NCBI RefSeq assembly: GCF_014205335.1
Contig: NZ_JACHNH010000001.1
Location: 3,900,501 to 3,964,500, forward strand
Direction of reading: 5' to 3'
From: Amorphoplanes digitatis
GTDB taxonomy: Bacteria > Actinomycetota > Actinomycetes > Mycobacteriales > Micromonosporaceae
DNA length: 64,000 bases
Within the stretch, counting starts at the first letter, position 1. Each line of letters opens with the position of its first letter. A program made the translations under genes and the position numbers. The notes under the pieces are model-generated. The model did no database searches. It saw nothing but the letters and a program-made list of their open reading frames with translations, and had not been told where the DNA came from. Of the stretch, positions 9,046-19,059 are shown piece by piece.

Positions 9046-9076
9046 CGTGGCGGTCGCCGCTGCGGTGACCGCCACG
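9046..9076 (-). terminator. Hairpin terminator after the 87-residue gene
   Basis: A 10-bp perfect stem (9046-9055 with 9067-9076) and 11-nt loop, about 20 bases past the leftward stop at 9097. Confidence 0.65.
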
Positions 9077-9096
9077 CAAGGGGAATCCGGTGCGGC

Positions 9097-9360
9097 CTAT
9101 GGGACCGGGCGGCGCATCGAGTACGTGACGCCGTGCAGGCGGTGCGGCTCGTTGATCACATGGATCGCGGCCCGGTCGTACGCCTGCCAGCCTGCGGCGC
9201 CGGCCCGGTTCAGGTGGCGCAGGTCGTCGAAGCGTTCGTCGGTGCCCCACCGCAGGGTTCCCCCCGGGTGGTGGAACGTGGCCGTCCAGTCCATGAAACG
9301 GTCCGCTCCGAAGGTGCCGGCCGCACGGTATTCGAGTCGCGCATACTCCCAATTGGTCAC
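9097..9360 (-). CDS. Small DUF4177-like protein
   Basis: An 87-residue protein beginning MTNWEYARLEYRA and ending with LNRAGAAGWQAYDRAA and a YSMRRPVP terminus. The pattern of an N-terminal WEY strand, a LN-x-x-GAxGW motif and a final aromatic-x-(L/M)(K/R)RP is that of the DUF4177 family, whose function is unknown. The GTG at 9360 is chosen; another in-frame GTG lies 15 bases upstream and neither has a strong ribosome site. It lies between the beta-helix lipoprotein and the dioxygenase on the same strand, with a terminator downstream. Confidence 0.65.
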   Translation of the reverse strand: MTNWEYARLEYRAAGTFGADRFMDWTATFHHPGGTLRWGTDERFDDLRHLNRAGAAGWQAYDRAAIHVINEPHRLHGVTYSMRRPVP

Positions 9361-9464
9361 AGCCGTGATTATCACTCCGGCGGGCGAGGCGACGCACGTA
9401 CCGGTGGTCGATCCCTCGACCGGGCCGCGGGAAGAGGGCCGACCCGCCTCGAAGGACGGTCGGG

Positions 9465-10601
9465 TCAGCCGCTGATTCGGGCGCCGAGGAAGAAGATGCC
9501 GGGGTGGCCGGCGGTCTCGAAGCCGGCGCTGCGGTTGCGCTTGAGCGACGAGCTCTTGAGCGTCAGCGTGCCGGTGCGGTCGTTGCTCACGAAGAAGATC
9601 GCGCCGCCGCCCTCGTTGGCGTGGTTGTCCCGGACGACGGTGCCGGAGAGGGTGACGGTGAAGGTGTTGCCGTCGGTGTAGATCGCGCCGCCGGAGCCGC
9701 CGCCCGGAGTGCCGCCGCGGGCCGGGTTGGCGCCACGGCCGATCGCCTTGTTGCCGGTGAAGACGCTGTTCAGCACCGCCCAGGAGACGCCGATGCTGCT
9801 CAGCGCGCCGCCGTTCGCGCAGATCCCGCCGGTGAAGGTGCTGTGCACGACGTAGACCGGGCGGTTCCCGGACTGTGACAGCGCGCGGATCGCCGCCCCG
9901 CCGAGGTCCGGGCCCGTCGCGTCGCAGCGGTTGCCGGTGAAGCGTGAGTTGACGACCTTGAGCCGGCCGCCGCGTACGAAGATCGCGCCCCCGCCGCCGC
10001 CCTCGGTGGTGTCGCCGGTCGAGTCGCCGTCCTTGAACGTCAGGTTCTGCACGGTCAGCCGGGGCGTCGGCTGGTCCTGGCAGTGCGACGTGGTGAAGCG
10101 CTGCGCCTGGTCGCACGTGTTCTGGTACAGGATCCGGCGCTTGCCGGCGCCGCTGAGGGTGACCCGGCCGCCGCCGTCGAGGACCACGTCGGGTCCGTGG
10201 TCGTTGCGTACCTTGGCGGTGGCCTTCATGGTGATCGTGACCGGCGCCGGGCCGCAGTCGAAGGTGATCTTGCCGCCGGCCGCGACGGCCTTGACCACGG
10301 CGGCCGAGGTGCAGCTCGCGGGCGTGCCGGTGCCGACGACGCGGTCGGGCTTGCTGGTGTCGACCGCCTTCGCCTCGGCCGGGACGGCCGCCTTACCGGC
10401 CGGATTGCCGGGGCTGGGCAGCGCCGCGGGCTTCGCGGGTGCGCTTTTGCTCGGCGCGACCGAGGAGCTCGCGACCGGCGTCGACGCGCCGGGCGCGGCC
10501 CGGGCGGCCGGCGACGCGGCCGGTTCCGGGGCGGCGGTGCCCGCGGAGCCGCAGCCGGTGAGCATGAGCGCGCACGTCAGCGCGGCAATCTTGAAACGCA
10601 C
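9465..10601 (-). CDS. Lipoprotein with right-handed beta-helix domain
   Basis: A 378-residue lipoprotein. The signal peptide ends in the lipobox LTGC (Cys17). A ~70-residue Ala/Pro/Ser-rich linker follows, then a domain of repeated glycine-rich coils (GGGGGAIFVRGGRLKVVNSRF, GGALSSIGVSWAVLNSVF, GGAIYTDGNTFTVTLSGT) typical of right-handed beta-helix, polymorphic-outer-membrane-like folds. Four cysteines in the middle may form disulfides. It should be anchored on the outer face of the membrane. Beta-helices are often polysaccharide lyases or adhesins, but no catalytic signature is evident. Confidence 0.82.
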   Translation of the reverse strand: MRFKIAALTCALMLTGCGSAGTAAPEPAASPAARAAPGASTPVASSSVAPSKSAPAKPAALPSPGNPAGKAAVPAEAKAVDTSKPDRVVGTGTPASCTSAAVVKAVAAGGKITFDCGPAPVTITMKATAKVRNDHGPDVVLDGGGRVTLSGAGKRRILYQNTCDQAQRFTTSHCQDQPTPRLTVQNLTFKDGDSTGDTTEGGGGGAIFVRGGRLKVVNSRFTGNRCDATGPDLGGAAIRALSQSGNRPVYVVHSTFTGGICANGGALSSIGVSWAVLNSVFTGNKAIGRGANPARGGTPGGGSGGAIYTDGNTFTVTLSGTVVRDNHANEGGGAIFFVSNDRTGTLTLKSSSLKRNRSAGFETAGHPGIFFLGARISG

Positions 10602-10796
10602 CGGACGATACTAGGCGCGCCGCGAGGATTTGCCATCAAGATCAGAACCGAAATCATTACGGTACGCCGCCGGCCAGTACCCGGCTTCGCCGCTGACGGC
10701 GTTTGATCTGGGCGGTCCCCGGGGCCGAGGGATTCGCCGCCGGGCTGACCCGGTGGTCCGGCGCGCGGCGTCGGCCCGGGTGCGTCGCGCGCCAGG

Positions 10797-11678
10797 CTAG
10801 TGGGTGGGTTCGTCCCAGTCCGGGCGGATCGCGCCCGGGCGGGAGAAGGAGTCGAAGTCGGTGGTGTCGTGGAACGCCGGTATCCGGTACAGGGCGCGGG
10901 CGTACGACCACAGGTGCGGGTACACGTGCAGTCCGGGGTTGACGGCCCGTTCGGCGTTCACGCCGACGTCGTAGCGGACCAGCGTCACCCAGAGCCGGAC
11001 GTCGGCCTCGGTCAGGTCGTCGCCGAGCAGGTAGCGCGACCGGGACAGCCGGTCGTCGAGCTGCTCGAACGCCTCGAGCAGGGCGGTGCGGGCCGGGCCG
11101 GGGCCGCCGGCCGCGCCGGCGCCGTGGTTGACGGCCGGGCCCAGCCAGCGGTCCAGCTCCTCGATCCGGTCGCGCAGCCGCTCCGGATACGTCTCGATCA
11201 CCGGTTCCGCCAGGTGCCGGAAGCGGGTGGCCAGGTCGATGCCGATGGTGGCGCAGTCGTTGCTGACCAGGCGCGTGTTCGCGCGATCCCACAACGCCGG
11301 CACGCAGACGTGGCCGTCGAAGCCCTCCTCGGTAGCCTCGTAGACCTCGCGCAGCAGGGTGAAGCCGTTGACCGGGTCCGGGCCGTAGCGCTCCCGGAAC
11401 GCCCAGCCGCGGCCGTCACGGGCGCCGTCGACGTACGACATGCCGACGATGTCCTCGAGCCCGGCCAGGGCGCGGGTGATCGCGACCCGCTGCGACCAGG
11501 GGCAGAACCAGCCGCCGTACACGTGGTAGCGGAACGGCCGTGCGGTGAAGTCGCCGTCGGCGGTGATCCGGCCGGTGAAGCGCAGCAGCGGCCCGGGGGT
11601 GTCGGGGATCCGGTATTCGCCGTATGCCGCGGTGTCGACGGGGGTGGCCAGCCGGGTGGCGGGCGACATCTTGACCAT
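10797..11678 (-). CDS. Glutathionyl-hydroquinone reductase-like (Xi-class GST) protein
   Basis: A 293-residue protein of the YqjG/ECM4 family. The N-terminal thioredoxin-like part has GGWFCPWSQR near residues 55-64, with the conserved active Cys. The C-terminal all-helical GST domain contains YLLGDDLTEADVRLW and VNPGLHVYPHLWSYARALY. The family removes glutathione, or in actinobacteria probably mycothiol, from quinone conjugates; the mycothiol point is inference. The start at 11678 has AGGAGAGGGTC directly upstream. It stands alone. Confidence 0.88.
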   Translation of the reverse strand: MVKMSPATRLATPVDTAAYGEYRIPDTPGPLLRFTGRITADGDFTARPFRYHVYGGWFCPWSQRVAITRALAGLEDIVGMSYVDGARDGRGWAFRERYGPDPVNGFTLLREVYEATEEGFDGHVCVPALWDRANTRLVSNDCATIGIDLATRFRHLAEPVIETYPERLRDRIEELDRWLGPAVNHGAGAAGGPGPARTALLEAFEQLDDRLSRSRYLLGDDLTEADVRLWVTLVRYDVGVNAERAVNPGLHVYPHLWSYARALYRIPAFHDTTDFDSFSRPGAIRPDWDEPTH

Positions 11679-11744
11679 GACCCTCTCCTCGGATGCGGCG
11701 AGATGGCCGACAAAGCCTATCCCGCCTATAGGAGATGGGCAACG

Positions 11745-12977
11745 TCAGATGGCACCCTGGGTGGCCTGCACGGCCATCCGCGACCAGCGCATCGCGTCCA
11801 TCACGGTACCCGCGAGATCGTCACCGGAGTACGCGGCCGCGACTTCCGCCAGGTCGCCCCGCTCGTACGCGTTCACCACCCGCAGCACCTGGCCGATCGG
11901 GCCGGTGCCCCGCTCGAGGGCGCCGGCGATGTCCGGGCTCAGCGGCAGCTGGTGTGCCATCGCGGCGTTCGAGAGGCCGAGCATGCCGGCCACCGCCCCG
12001 ATCAGCCCGGCCATGAACGCCGCGTCCGGGTTCGCCTTGAAGGCCGACGCGACGTTCTCGCAGAGGCGGGCCCGGGTGAGCGCGTCCGCCATCTGCTCCT
12101 CGGTCGCCTCGGCGACGTCGTCGACGACCATCAGCATGGCCCAGTGGCGGATGTGTGCGACGCCGAGCATCACCACGGCCTGGCGCACCGAGGAGATCTT
12201 GGTGCTCGCGCCGACGGCGGCCGAGTTGCTGGCCCGCAGCACCCGCATGGTCAGCGCCGGGTCGCCGGCGATGATCGTCAGGACGCGCTCGAGGTCGGTG
12301 TCGGCGGCGCTGAGCGCGGCGAGCAGCTCCAGGCGGCGCAGTCGCGAGGGCGTGAGGCTGGTGGCGGTCAGCACCTGCGGCCGGCTCAGGACGTAGCCCT
12401 GGCGCAGCTCGAAGCCGTACCGGTTGCTCAGGGCCAGCTGCTCGCCGGTCTCCAGGCCCTCGGCGATGATCTGGATGCCCTCGTGCGCCCGGCAGGCGGC
12501 GACGATCTCGTCCAGGTGGGTGAGGTCGCCCAGCAGCAGGTCCAGCTTCACGTACGAAGCCAGCGGCAGCAGCTTCTCGTGGCCCGAGCCCCAGACGAAG
12601 TCGTCGAGCGCGATCCGGTAGCCCTGCGCGACGAGGGCGGAGACGCCCTCGATGACCTCGTCGTCGATCTCGACGGTCTCGAGCACCTCGAGCACCACGT
12701 GCTCGGGGCCGAACGGCAGGGCCAGCTCGCCGATGAGGAACTCGCGGGTCAGGTTGATGAAGCAGGTGCGGTCGCCGACGACCTCGTCGATGCCGAACTC
12801 GGTGAACGTGTTGACGATGACCTGGCTGGTCGCGTAGGTGTCGCGGCGGTCGGCCTCGACCGCGTCCATGCTGCCGCGGAAGAGCAGCTCATAGGCGACC
12901 ACATCGCCGGTGACATCGAAGATCGGCTGCCGGCCGACATGCACGAGCTGGGTGCCCGGCACGGGAAATGGCAGCAT
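11745..12977 (-). CDS. EAL/HDOD signalling protein (YuxH type)
   Basis: A 410-residue protein from the ATG at 12977 (MLPFPVPGTQLVHVGRQPIFD). The first half is an EAL-like domain with AYELLFR, INLTREFL, ALDDF, VKLDLL and IIAEGLET. The second half is an HDOD domain (LTPSRLRRLELLAALS, then DPALTMRVLRASNSAAVG, VRQAVVMLGVAHIRHWAML). In YuxH-type proteins the EAL part binds or weakly cleaves cyclic di-GMP and HDOD mediates signalling. Upstream in-frame extensions are possible, but this length matches the family. No clear ribosome site was found for any start. Confidence 0.82.
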   Translation of the reverse strand: MLPFPVPGTQLVHVGRQPIFDVTGDVVAYELLFRGSMDAVEADRRDTYATSQVIVNTFTEFGIDEVVGDRTCFINLTREFLIGELALPFGPEHVVLEVLETVEIDDEVIEGVSALVAQGYRIALDDFVWGSGHEKLLPLASYVKLDLLLGDLTHLDEIVAACRAHEGIQIIAEGLETGEQLALSNRYGFELRQGYVLSRPQVLTATSLTPSRLRRLELLAALSAADTDLERVLTIIAGDPALTMRVLRASNSAAVGASTKISSVRQAVVMLGVAHIRHWAMLMVVDDVAEATEEQMADALTRARLCENVASAFKANPDAAFMAGLIGAVAGMLGLSNAAMAHQLPLSPDIAGALERGTGPIGQVLRVVNAYERGDLAEVAAAYSGDDLAGTVMDAMRWSRMAVQATQGAI

Positions 12978-13229
12978 TGGGTTCACGGCTGTTTCATCGG
13001 CCGTGGGAGCAAGCGTATGAGGTTTTTCGTCGGCGATCGCGACCCCGCCGGAACCCACGCCGCAACCCACGCGGCCGCGCGTGACGGCCGGCACATAGCG
13101 TCCGGCCGAGCCGCTCCGAATCGGCGCCCGGACCCGCCGCGCCCTCGGCTGCCTGACCGAACAGGCGCAGGTGAGCGGCAGGACCGGCGGCCCGTGAGGG
13201 TCGCCACTCGTCGAGCCTGACCGGTCCGC

Positions 13230-13455
13230 CGACCGGGCCCGCCGTCAGGCCCTCGCGAAGGGCTGCGCACCGGTGGCCGGGCCCGCCGCCGGCCCGCCGT
13301 CGGGCCCTCGCGAAGGGCTGCGCACCGGTGGCCGGGCCCGCCGCCGGCCGGCCGTCGGGCCCTCGCGAAGGGCTGCGCACCGGTGGCCGGGCCCGCCGCC
13401 GGCCCGCCGTCGGGCCCTCGGGAAGGGCTGTGCGCCGGTGGCCGTGCCCGCCGCG
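13230..13455. repeat. 55-bp tandem repeat, about four copies
   Basis: The block CGCACCGGTGGCCGGGCCCG recurs at 13266, 13321 and 13376, and a slightly diverged copy at 13431, exactly 55 bases apart. Each unit holds a small hairpin (GCCCT CGCGA AGGGC). The array lies in the 527-base gap between the HDOD gene start (12977) and the RecQ stop (13505). The remainder of that gap (12978-13229) shows no gene. Confidence 0.9.
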
Positions 13456-13504
13456 CGCCTGGCTCGCCCGGCCGGACAGGCGTGGGTGAGGGGTGGGGCG
13501 GTGG

Positions 13505-15343
<1,839 letters not shown>

Positions 15344-15542
15344 CCCGCGATAGTAGTGACCCCGCCCGGGCCCGGCCCGGGCCCTGTGGACAACGCGGGA
15401 ACGGCCGCCCCGTGAGGTGCCGTAACCGGCACGGTTGTCACCCGATCCGGGGACGCGGACATCGAGCCGCCAAAACCGCGCAAGGGGAAACATTTCGGCC
15501 ATTCCATTGACATGGATGCGTCACGGGGAGTGGGCTGTCCAC

Positions 15543-17054
15543 ATGCGACCCGTATCCGCGTTGATCGGCGCTACCCTCGCCGCCGTCCTCGCCGTGCCGG
15601 GTGCCGCCGTGGCGCACGGCGGCGGCGGACCGGTGGTGAACACCGACAAGGGCCTCGTGCAGGGCGTGCGCGCCGGCGGCGTGGACAGCTTCCTGGGCGT
15701 CCGGTACGCGTCCCCGCCAGTCGGCGGCCTGCGCTGGCGCGCCCCGCTGCCCGCCACCGCCTGGCCCGGCGTCGCGCCCGCGATCGCGTACGGCGCCCGC
15801 TGCGCCGCCGCGGCCGGATCGAACGGCCCCCGCAGCGAGGCCGAGGACTGCCTGTTCGTCAACGTGCAGCGCCCGGCCGGCCTGCGGGCCCGCGAGCGCC
15901 GCCCCGTCTACGTCTTCATCCACGGCGGCGGCCTGGTCAACGGCAGCTCGAACCAGGCCGACATGGCGGCGATGGTGCGCGCCACCGGCGTGATCGGGGT
16001 GTCCTTCAACTACCGCCTCGGCGTGCTCGGCTTCCTCGGCCTGGCCGGGCTGACCGCCGAGAGCGGCGAGTCGGGCAACTACGGCTTCCAGGACCAGCAG
16101 GCCGCGCTGGCCTGGGTACGCCGCAACATCGCGGCGTTCGGCGGCGACCCGGCGCGGGTCACGGTCGGCGGCGAGTCGGCGGGCGGCTGGTCGGTCTGCG
16201 GTCACCTGGTCGCGCCCGGTTCCCGCGGGCTGCTGGCCGGGGCGATGATCCAGAGCGGGTCCTGTCTCACCCGTACCCAGCCGGCGGCCGAGAGCGCGGG
16301 CGCCGCCGTGGCGACGGCCGTGGGCTGCACCAACGTCGCCTGCCTGCGGGCCACGCCGGTGGCCCGGCTGATCGACGCGCCGTCCGGCGGCTTCGCGCTG
16401 GTCCGCGGCACGCCGACGCTGCCGGCCGATCCGGCGCAGGCGGTGGCCGCCGGCGACTTCGCGCGGGTGCCGGTCGTGATCGGCGCCAACCTGGACGAGG
16501 GCCGGACGTTCGCGCAGGGCTTCATCGGCGCCACCCGGGAGCAGTACGAGGCCTGGGTGCAGGCCAACGGCGGCGCCGAGGTGCTCGCCCGGTACCCGTG
16601 GCCGGCCAACCCCGACCGGTTCACCGCGGCGTACCTGATCGGCGCGATCATGACCGACTCCGGGATGCTGGCCGGCATCGGCGGCTGCGCCAACCGCGCG
16701 CTGACACACGATTTCGCCCGCTGGACCACGACGTACGCCTACGAGTTCGCACACCGCACCGGCCCCGGCCTGACCCCGATACCGGGGTACGTCTGGGGCG
16801 CGGGCCACGCGGCCGAGCTCGCCTACCTGTTCCCGTCCTTCGACAACGGCACGCCGATCGCGCCGACCTTCGACCGCGACGAGCGCCGGCTGGCCGCCGA
16901 GATGAAGCGGGCCTGGGGCGCGTTCGTCCGGACCGGCTCGCCGGGCTGGCCGCCGCGGGGCGTGCAGTCGCTGCGCGCCGGCGGCGAGAGCCGGCTGATC
17001 GGCGACGCGGCCCTGGCCGCCGAGCACCAGTGCGCCTTCTGGGACGCTCGATAA
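15543..17054 (+). CDS. Secreted type B carboxylesterase
   Basis: A 503-residue alpha/beta hydrolase of the carboxylesterase/para-nitrobenzyl esterase family. The signal peptide runs to about residue 26 (LAAVLAVPGAAVAHG). Signatures are FLGVRYASPPVGGLRW, EDCLFVNVQRP, the oxyanion FIHGGG, FNYRLGVLGFL and the nucleophile elbow GGESAGG. The Glu and His of the triad should lie near FARVPVVIGANLDEGR and VWGAGHAAEL. It likely hydrolyses esters outside the cell. The ATG at 15543 places the signal peptide at the N-terminus; GGGGAG lies somewhat upstream. It is divergent from recQ. Confidence 0.9.
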   Translation: MRPVSALIGATLAAVLAVPGAAVAHGGGGPVVNTDKGLVQGVRAGGVDSFLGVRYASPPVGGLRWRAPLPATAWPGVAPAIAYGARCAAAAGSNGPRSEAEDCLFVNVQRPAGLRARERRPVYVFIHGGGLVNGSSNQADMAAMVRATGVIGVSFNYRLGVLGFLGLAGLTAESGESGNYGFQDQQAALAWVRRNIAAFGGDPARVTVGGESAGGWSVCGHLVAPGSRGLLAGAMIQSGSCLTRTQPAAESAGAAVATAVGCTNVACLRATPVARLIDAPSGGFALVRGTPTLPADPAQAVAAGDFARVPVVIGANLDEGRTFAQGFIGATREQYEAWVQANGGAEVLARYPWPANPDRFTAAYLIGAIMTDSGMLAGIGGCANRALTHDFARWTTTYAYEFAHRTGPGLTPIPGYVWGAGHAAELAYLFPSFDNGTPIAPTFDRDERRLAAEMKRAWGAFVRTGSPGWPPRGVQSLRAGGESRLIGDAALAAEHQCAFWDAR

Positions 17055-17088
17055 CCGGTGGGCGAACCCGGCGTGCGATCATGCGCTC

Positions 17089-17604
17089 ATGCCAAGATCA
17101 TCGTGCGTGGCCACGCTTCTCGCCGTACTGGCGACCGTCACCCTCGCAGGATGCACGGACGACCCGGCACCGCAACCGAGGCCGGCCGCGCCGTCCCAGG
17201 CTCCCTCGGCCTCGGCCACCAGCACACCACCGGTGCGCCTGAAGGTGCCCCCGGCCGTCGCCGGCGAGGTGGCCCGCAGAGTGCTCGTGGAGAAGGACGG
17301 CCACCCTCAAGGCACGACCACCGTGAGGCGCGGCGCCCGTGCCGGACAGGAGTACTGGGTCCACGCCGCCTGCACCTCGCCGACGTCCGGGAAGACGCTG
17401 TCGGTCGAGGTGCGCGGCGCCGAGCCCGGCGCCTCCGCCGACGCGCTCGTCGCCTTCGAGATTCCCTGCGACGGGACGCCGACGGTCAACGGCGCCGGCG
17501 AACTGCCCGCGGAGTCGGTCGCCGTCTACCTGAGCGGAGACCAATCGGACGTGTCCGCGTACGCCGTCCTCGCGCCGACGCCGTCGCTCCCGGAGGGGAA
17601 ATAG
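17089..17604 (+). CDS. Putative lipoprotein of unknown function
   Basis: A 171-residue protein with a lipoprotein signal (LLAVLATVTLAGC, Cys22), then a Pro/Ser/Ala-rich linker and a ~110-residue beta-rich domain with two cysteines (HAACTSPTSGK and FEIPCDG) that may pair. I do not recognise the domain. It lies 34 bases after the carboxylesterase and may be co-transcribed. It is convergent with the RibA gene, only 4 bases away. Confidence 0.75.
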   Translation: MPRSSCVATLLAVLATVTLAGCTDDPAPQPRPAAPSQAPSASATSTPPVRLKVPPAVAGEVARRVLVEKDGHPQGTTTVRRGARAGQEYWVHAACTSPTSGKTLSVEVRGAEPGASADALVAFEIPCDGTPTVNGAGELPAESVAVYLSGDQSDVSAYAVLAPTPSLPEGK

Positions 17605-17608
17605 CGGG

Positions 17609-18256
17609 TCAGAGGCCCGGCAGTTCCAGGGTGTGCGAGGTGTGCGACGCCTTCGTGCTCAGGTAGCGCAGGTTGGCCGAGGACAGGTGCACGCCGGTCG
17701 GTATCCGCTCCGCGATCCGGACGCCGCGCGCCTCCAGCTGGGCCGCCTTGTCCGGGTTGTTGCTCAGCAGCCGGATCCGGTCCGCGCCCAGCGCCAGCAG
17801 CATCTGCGCCGCCGCCGTGTAGTCGCGCTCGTCCTCGCCCCGGCCCAGCGCCACGTTGGCCTCGTAGGTGTCCAGCCCGGCGTCCTGGAGCGCGTACGCG
17901 TCCAGCTTCGCGTACAGGCCGATGCCCCGGCCCTCCTGGCGCAGGTAGAGCAGCAGGCCGCCGGTCTCGGCGATGCGCTCGACCGCCTCGCGCAGCTGCG
18001 GGCCGCAGTCGCAGCGCTGGCTGCCGAACACGTCGCCGGTCAGGCATTCGCTGTGCGGGCGGACCAGCGGCGCCGCGGACAGCGCCCGCTCCCAGTCGCC
18101 CAGCCCGAGCGCGAGGTGCTCCCCGCCGTCGACCAGCCCGTCGAAGGTCAGCACCTGCGCCGTCGTCGTGTAGCCGTCGGCGTAGCGCAGCGGGACGGTG
18201 ACGCGCGTCCGTACCGTGGCCTTCGGAATCGTCCCCAAGCCCAGCGCCTCGGACAT
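17609..18256 (-). CDS. ribA: GTP cyclohydrolase II (RibA domain only), cluster paralogue
   Basis: A 215-residue stand-alone GTP cyclohydrolase II. It opens the GTP imidazole ring, normally releasing formate and pyrophosphate to give 2,5-diamino-6-ribosylamino-4(3H)-pyrimidinone 5'-phosphate. Zinc ligands are Cys71, Cys82 and Cys84 (HSECLTGD, QRCDCG), and the RQEGRGIGL loop is intact. Tyr121 aligns with catalytic Tyr105 of E. coli RibA. The ATG at 18256 follows a G-run ribosome site; a GTG 12 codons upstream is possible. There is no ribB or ribH here, so this is not the flavin operon. It sits behind the RibD-type reductase gene and ends the leftward cluster. Confidence 0.92.
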   Translation of the reverse strand: MSEALGLGTIPKATVRTRVTVPLRYADGYTTTAQVLTFDGLVDGGEHLALGLGDWERALSAAPLVRPHSECLTGDVFGSQRCDCGPQLREAVERIAETGGLLLYLRQEGRGIGLYAKLDAYALQDAGLDTYEANVALGRGEDERDYTAAAQMLLALGADRIRLLSNNPDKAAQLEARGVRIAERIPTGVHLSSANLRYLSTKASHTSHTLELPGL

Positions 18257-18296
18257 CCGCCCCCCATTTCGATCTTCAGACAACTCGGCCACCCGG

Positions 18297-18986
18297 TCAG
18301 TCCCGGTAGCGGTCGGAGAGCGCGTACCGCAGCAGCACCACGTCGCCGATCTGACGGACCGCGGTGAGGTTCGCGCGGCGCTCCGGCCCCCACGGGAACG
18401 TGCCGTCGCCGACGAAGCGTGGCGCCCGCGAGTCGCCGACGAAGAACGGCGCGACCACCAGTTGCAGCTCGTCGGCCAGGCCCGCGGTGAGGAAGCCGGT
18501 GTGTATGGTGCCGCCGCCCTCGACCATGAGGCGGTCGACGCCGCGCCCGTGCAGGTCGGTGATGACCCGGCACAGGTCGACCGGGTCGCCGCCGTCGATC
18601 ACGGTAGCGACCTCGCCGAGCCGGCGCCGCGCGTTCGGGATCGACGGGCTCGCGCAGTAGACGAGCTTGTCGGCGTCGCCGACGGCGAAGAAGCTCGCCT
18701 CCGGGTCCAGGCGGCAGCTGTTGGTGACGGTCACCTTGACGGGGTCCGGCCGCTCGCCGCGGGCCACCCGGGCCTTGCGGCGGGTCTCGTCGCGGACCAG
18801 CAGCCGCGGGTTGTCCCGCCGGATGGTGCCGGCGCCGACCAGGATCGCGTCGCAGCCGGCCCGGACCTCGTCGACCCGGTCGAAATCGGCGCTGTTGGAG
18901 AGCAGCAACCGCTCGTCGCTGGGGCTGTCCACGTATCCGTCGATGGACATTCCGCAGCTGAGCAGCACGTACGGTCGCTCAAGCAC
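18297..18986 (-). CDS. RibD C-terminal/DHFR-type pyrimidine reductase
   Basis: A 229-residue protein of the RibD_C (dihydrofolate reductase-like) family. Motifs are YVLLSCGMSIDGYVDS, a VRAGCDAILVGAGTIRRDNPRL loop and GVDRLMVEGGGTIHTGFL, all typical of the NADPH-dependent reductase that turns the ribosylamino group of the RibA product into a ribitylamino group. The deaminase half of bifunctional RibD is absent. The GTG at 18986 follows AGGAGGG at a 7-base spacing. Its stop is about 40 bases from the ribA start, so the two enzymes probably act in sequence. Confidence 0.88.
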   Translation of the reverse strand: MLERPYVLLSCGMSIDGYVDSPSDERLLLSNSADFDRVDEVRAGCDAILVGAGTIRRDNPRLLVRDETRRKARVARGERPDPVKVTVTNSCRLDPEASFFAVGDADKLVYCASPSIPNARRRLGEVATVIDGGDPVDLCRVITDLHGRGVDRLMVEGGGTIHTGFLTAGLADELQLVVAPFFVGDSRAPRFVGDGTFPWGPERRANLTAVRQIGDVVLLRYALSDRYRD

Positions 18987-19059
18987 TGATGGCCCTCCTA
19001 CCGAGCGACCACCGTCACCCCGCCGTCCAACATAATCCGAACGTGAGGGCATGGCACTT

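Noticed and set aside
10800..13220. An 806-codon rightward frame across the reductase and HDOD genes
   Set aside because: It crosses two well-supported leftward genes and has no recognisable motif.
18257..18300. Possible FMN riboswitch before ribA
   Set aside because: ribA follows the reductase gene by about 40 bases inside the operon and no RFN element is visible; the cluster's first gene also lacks one.
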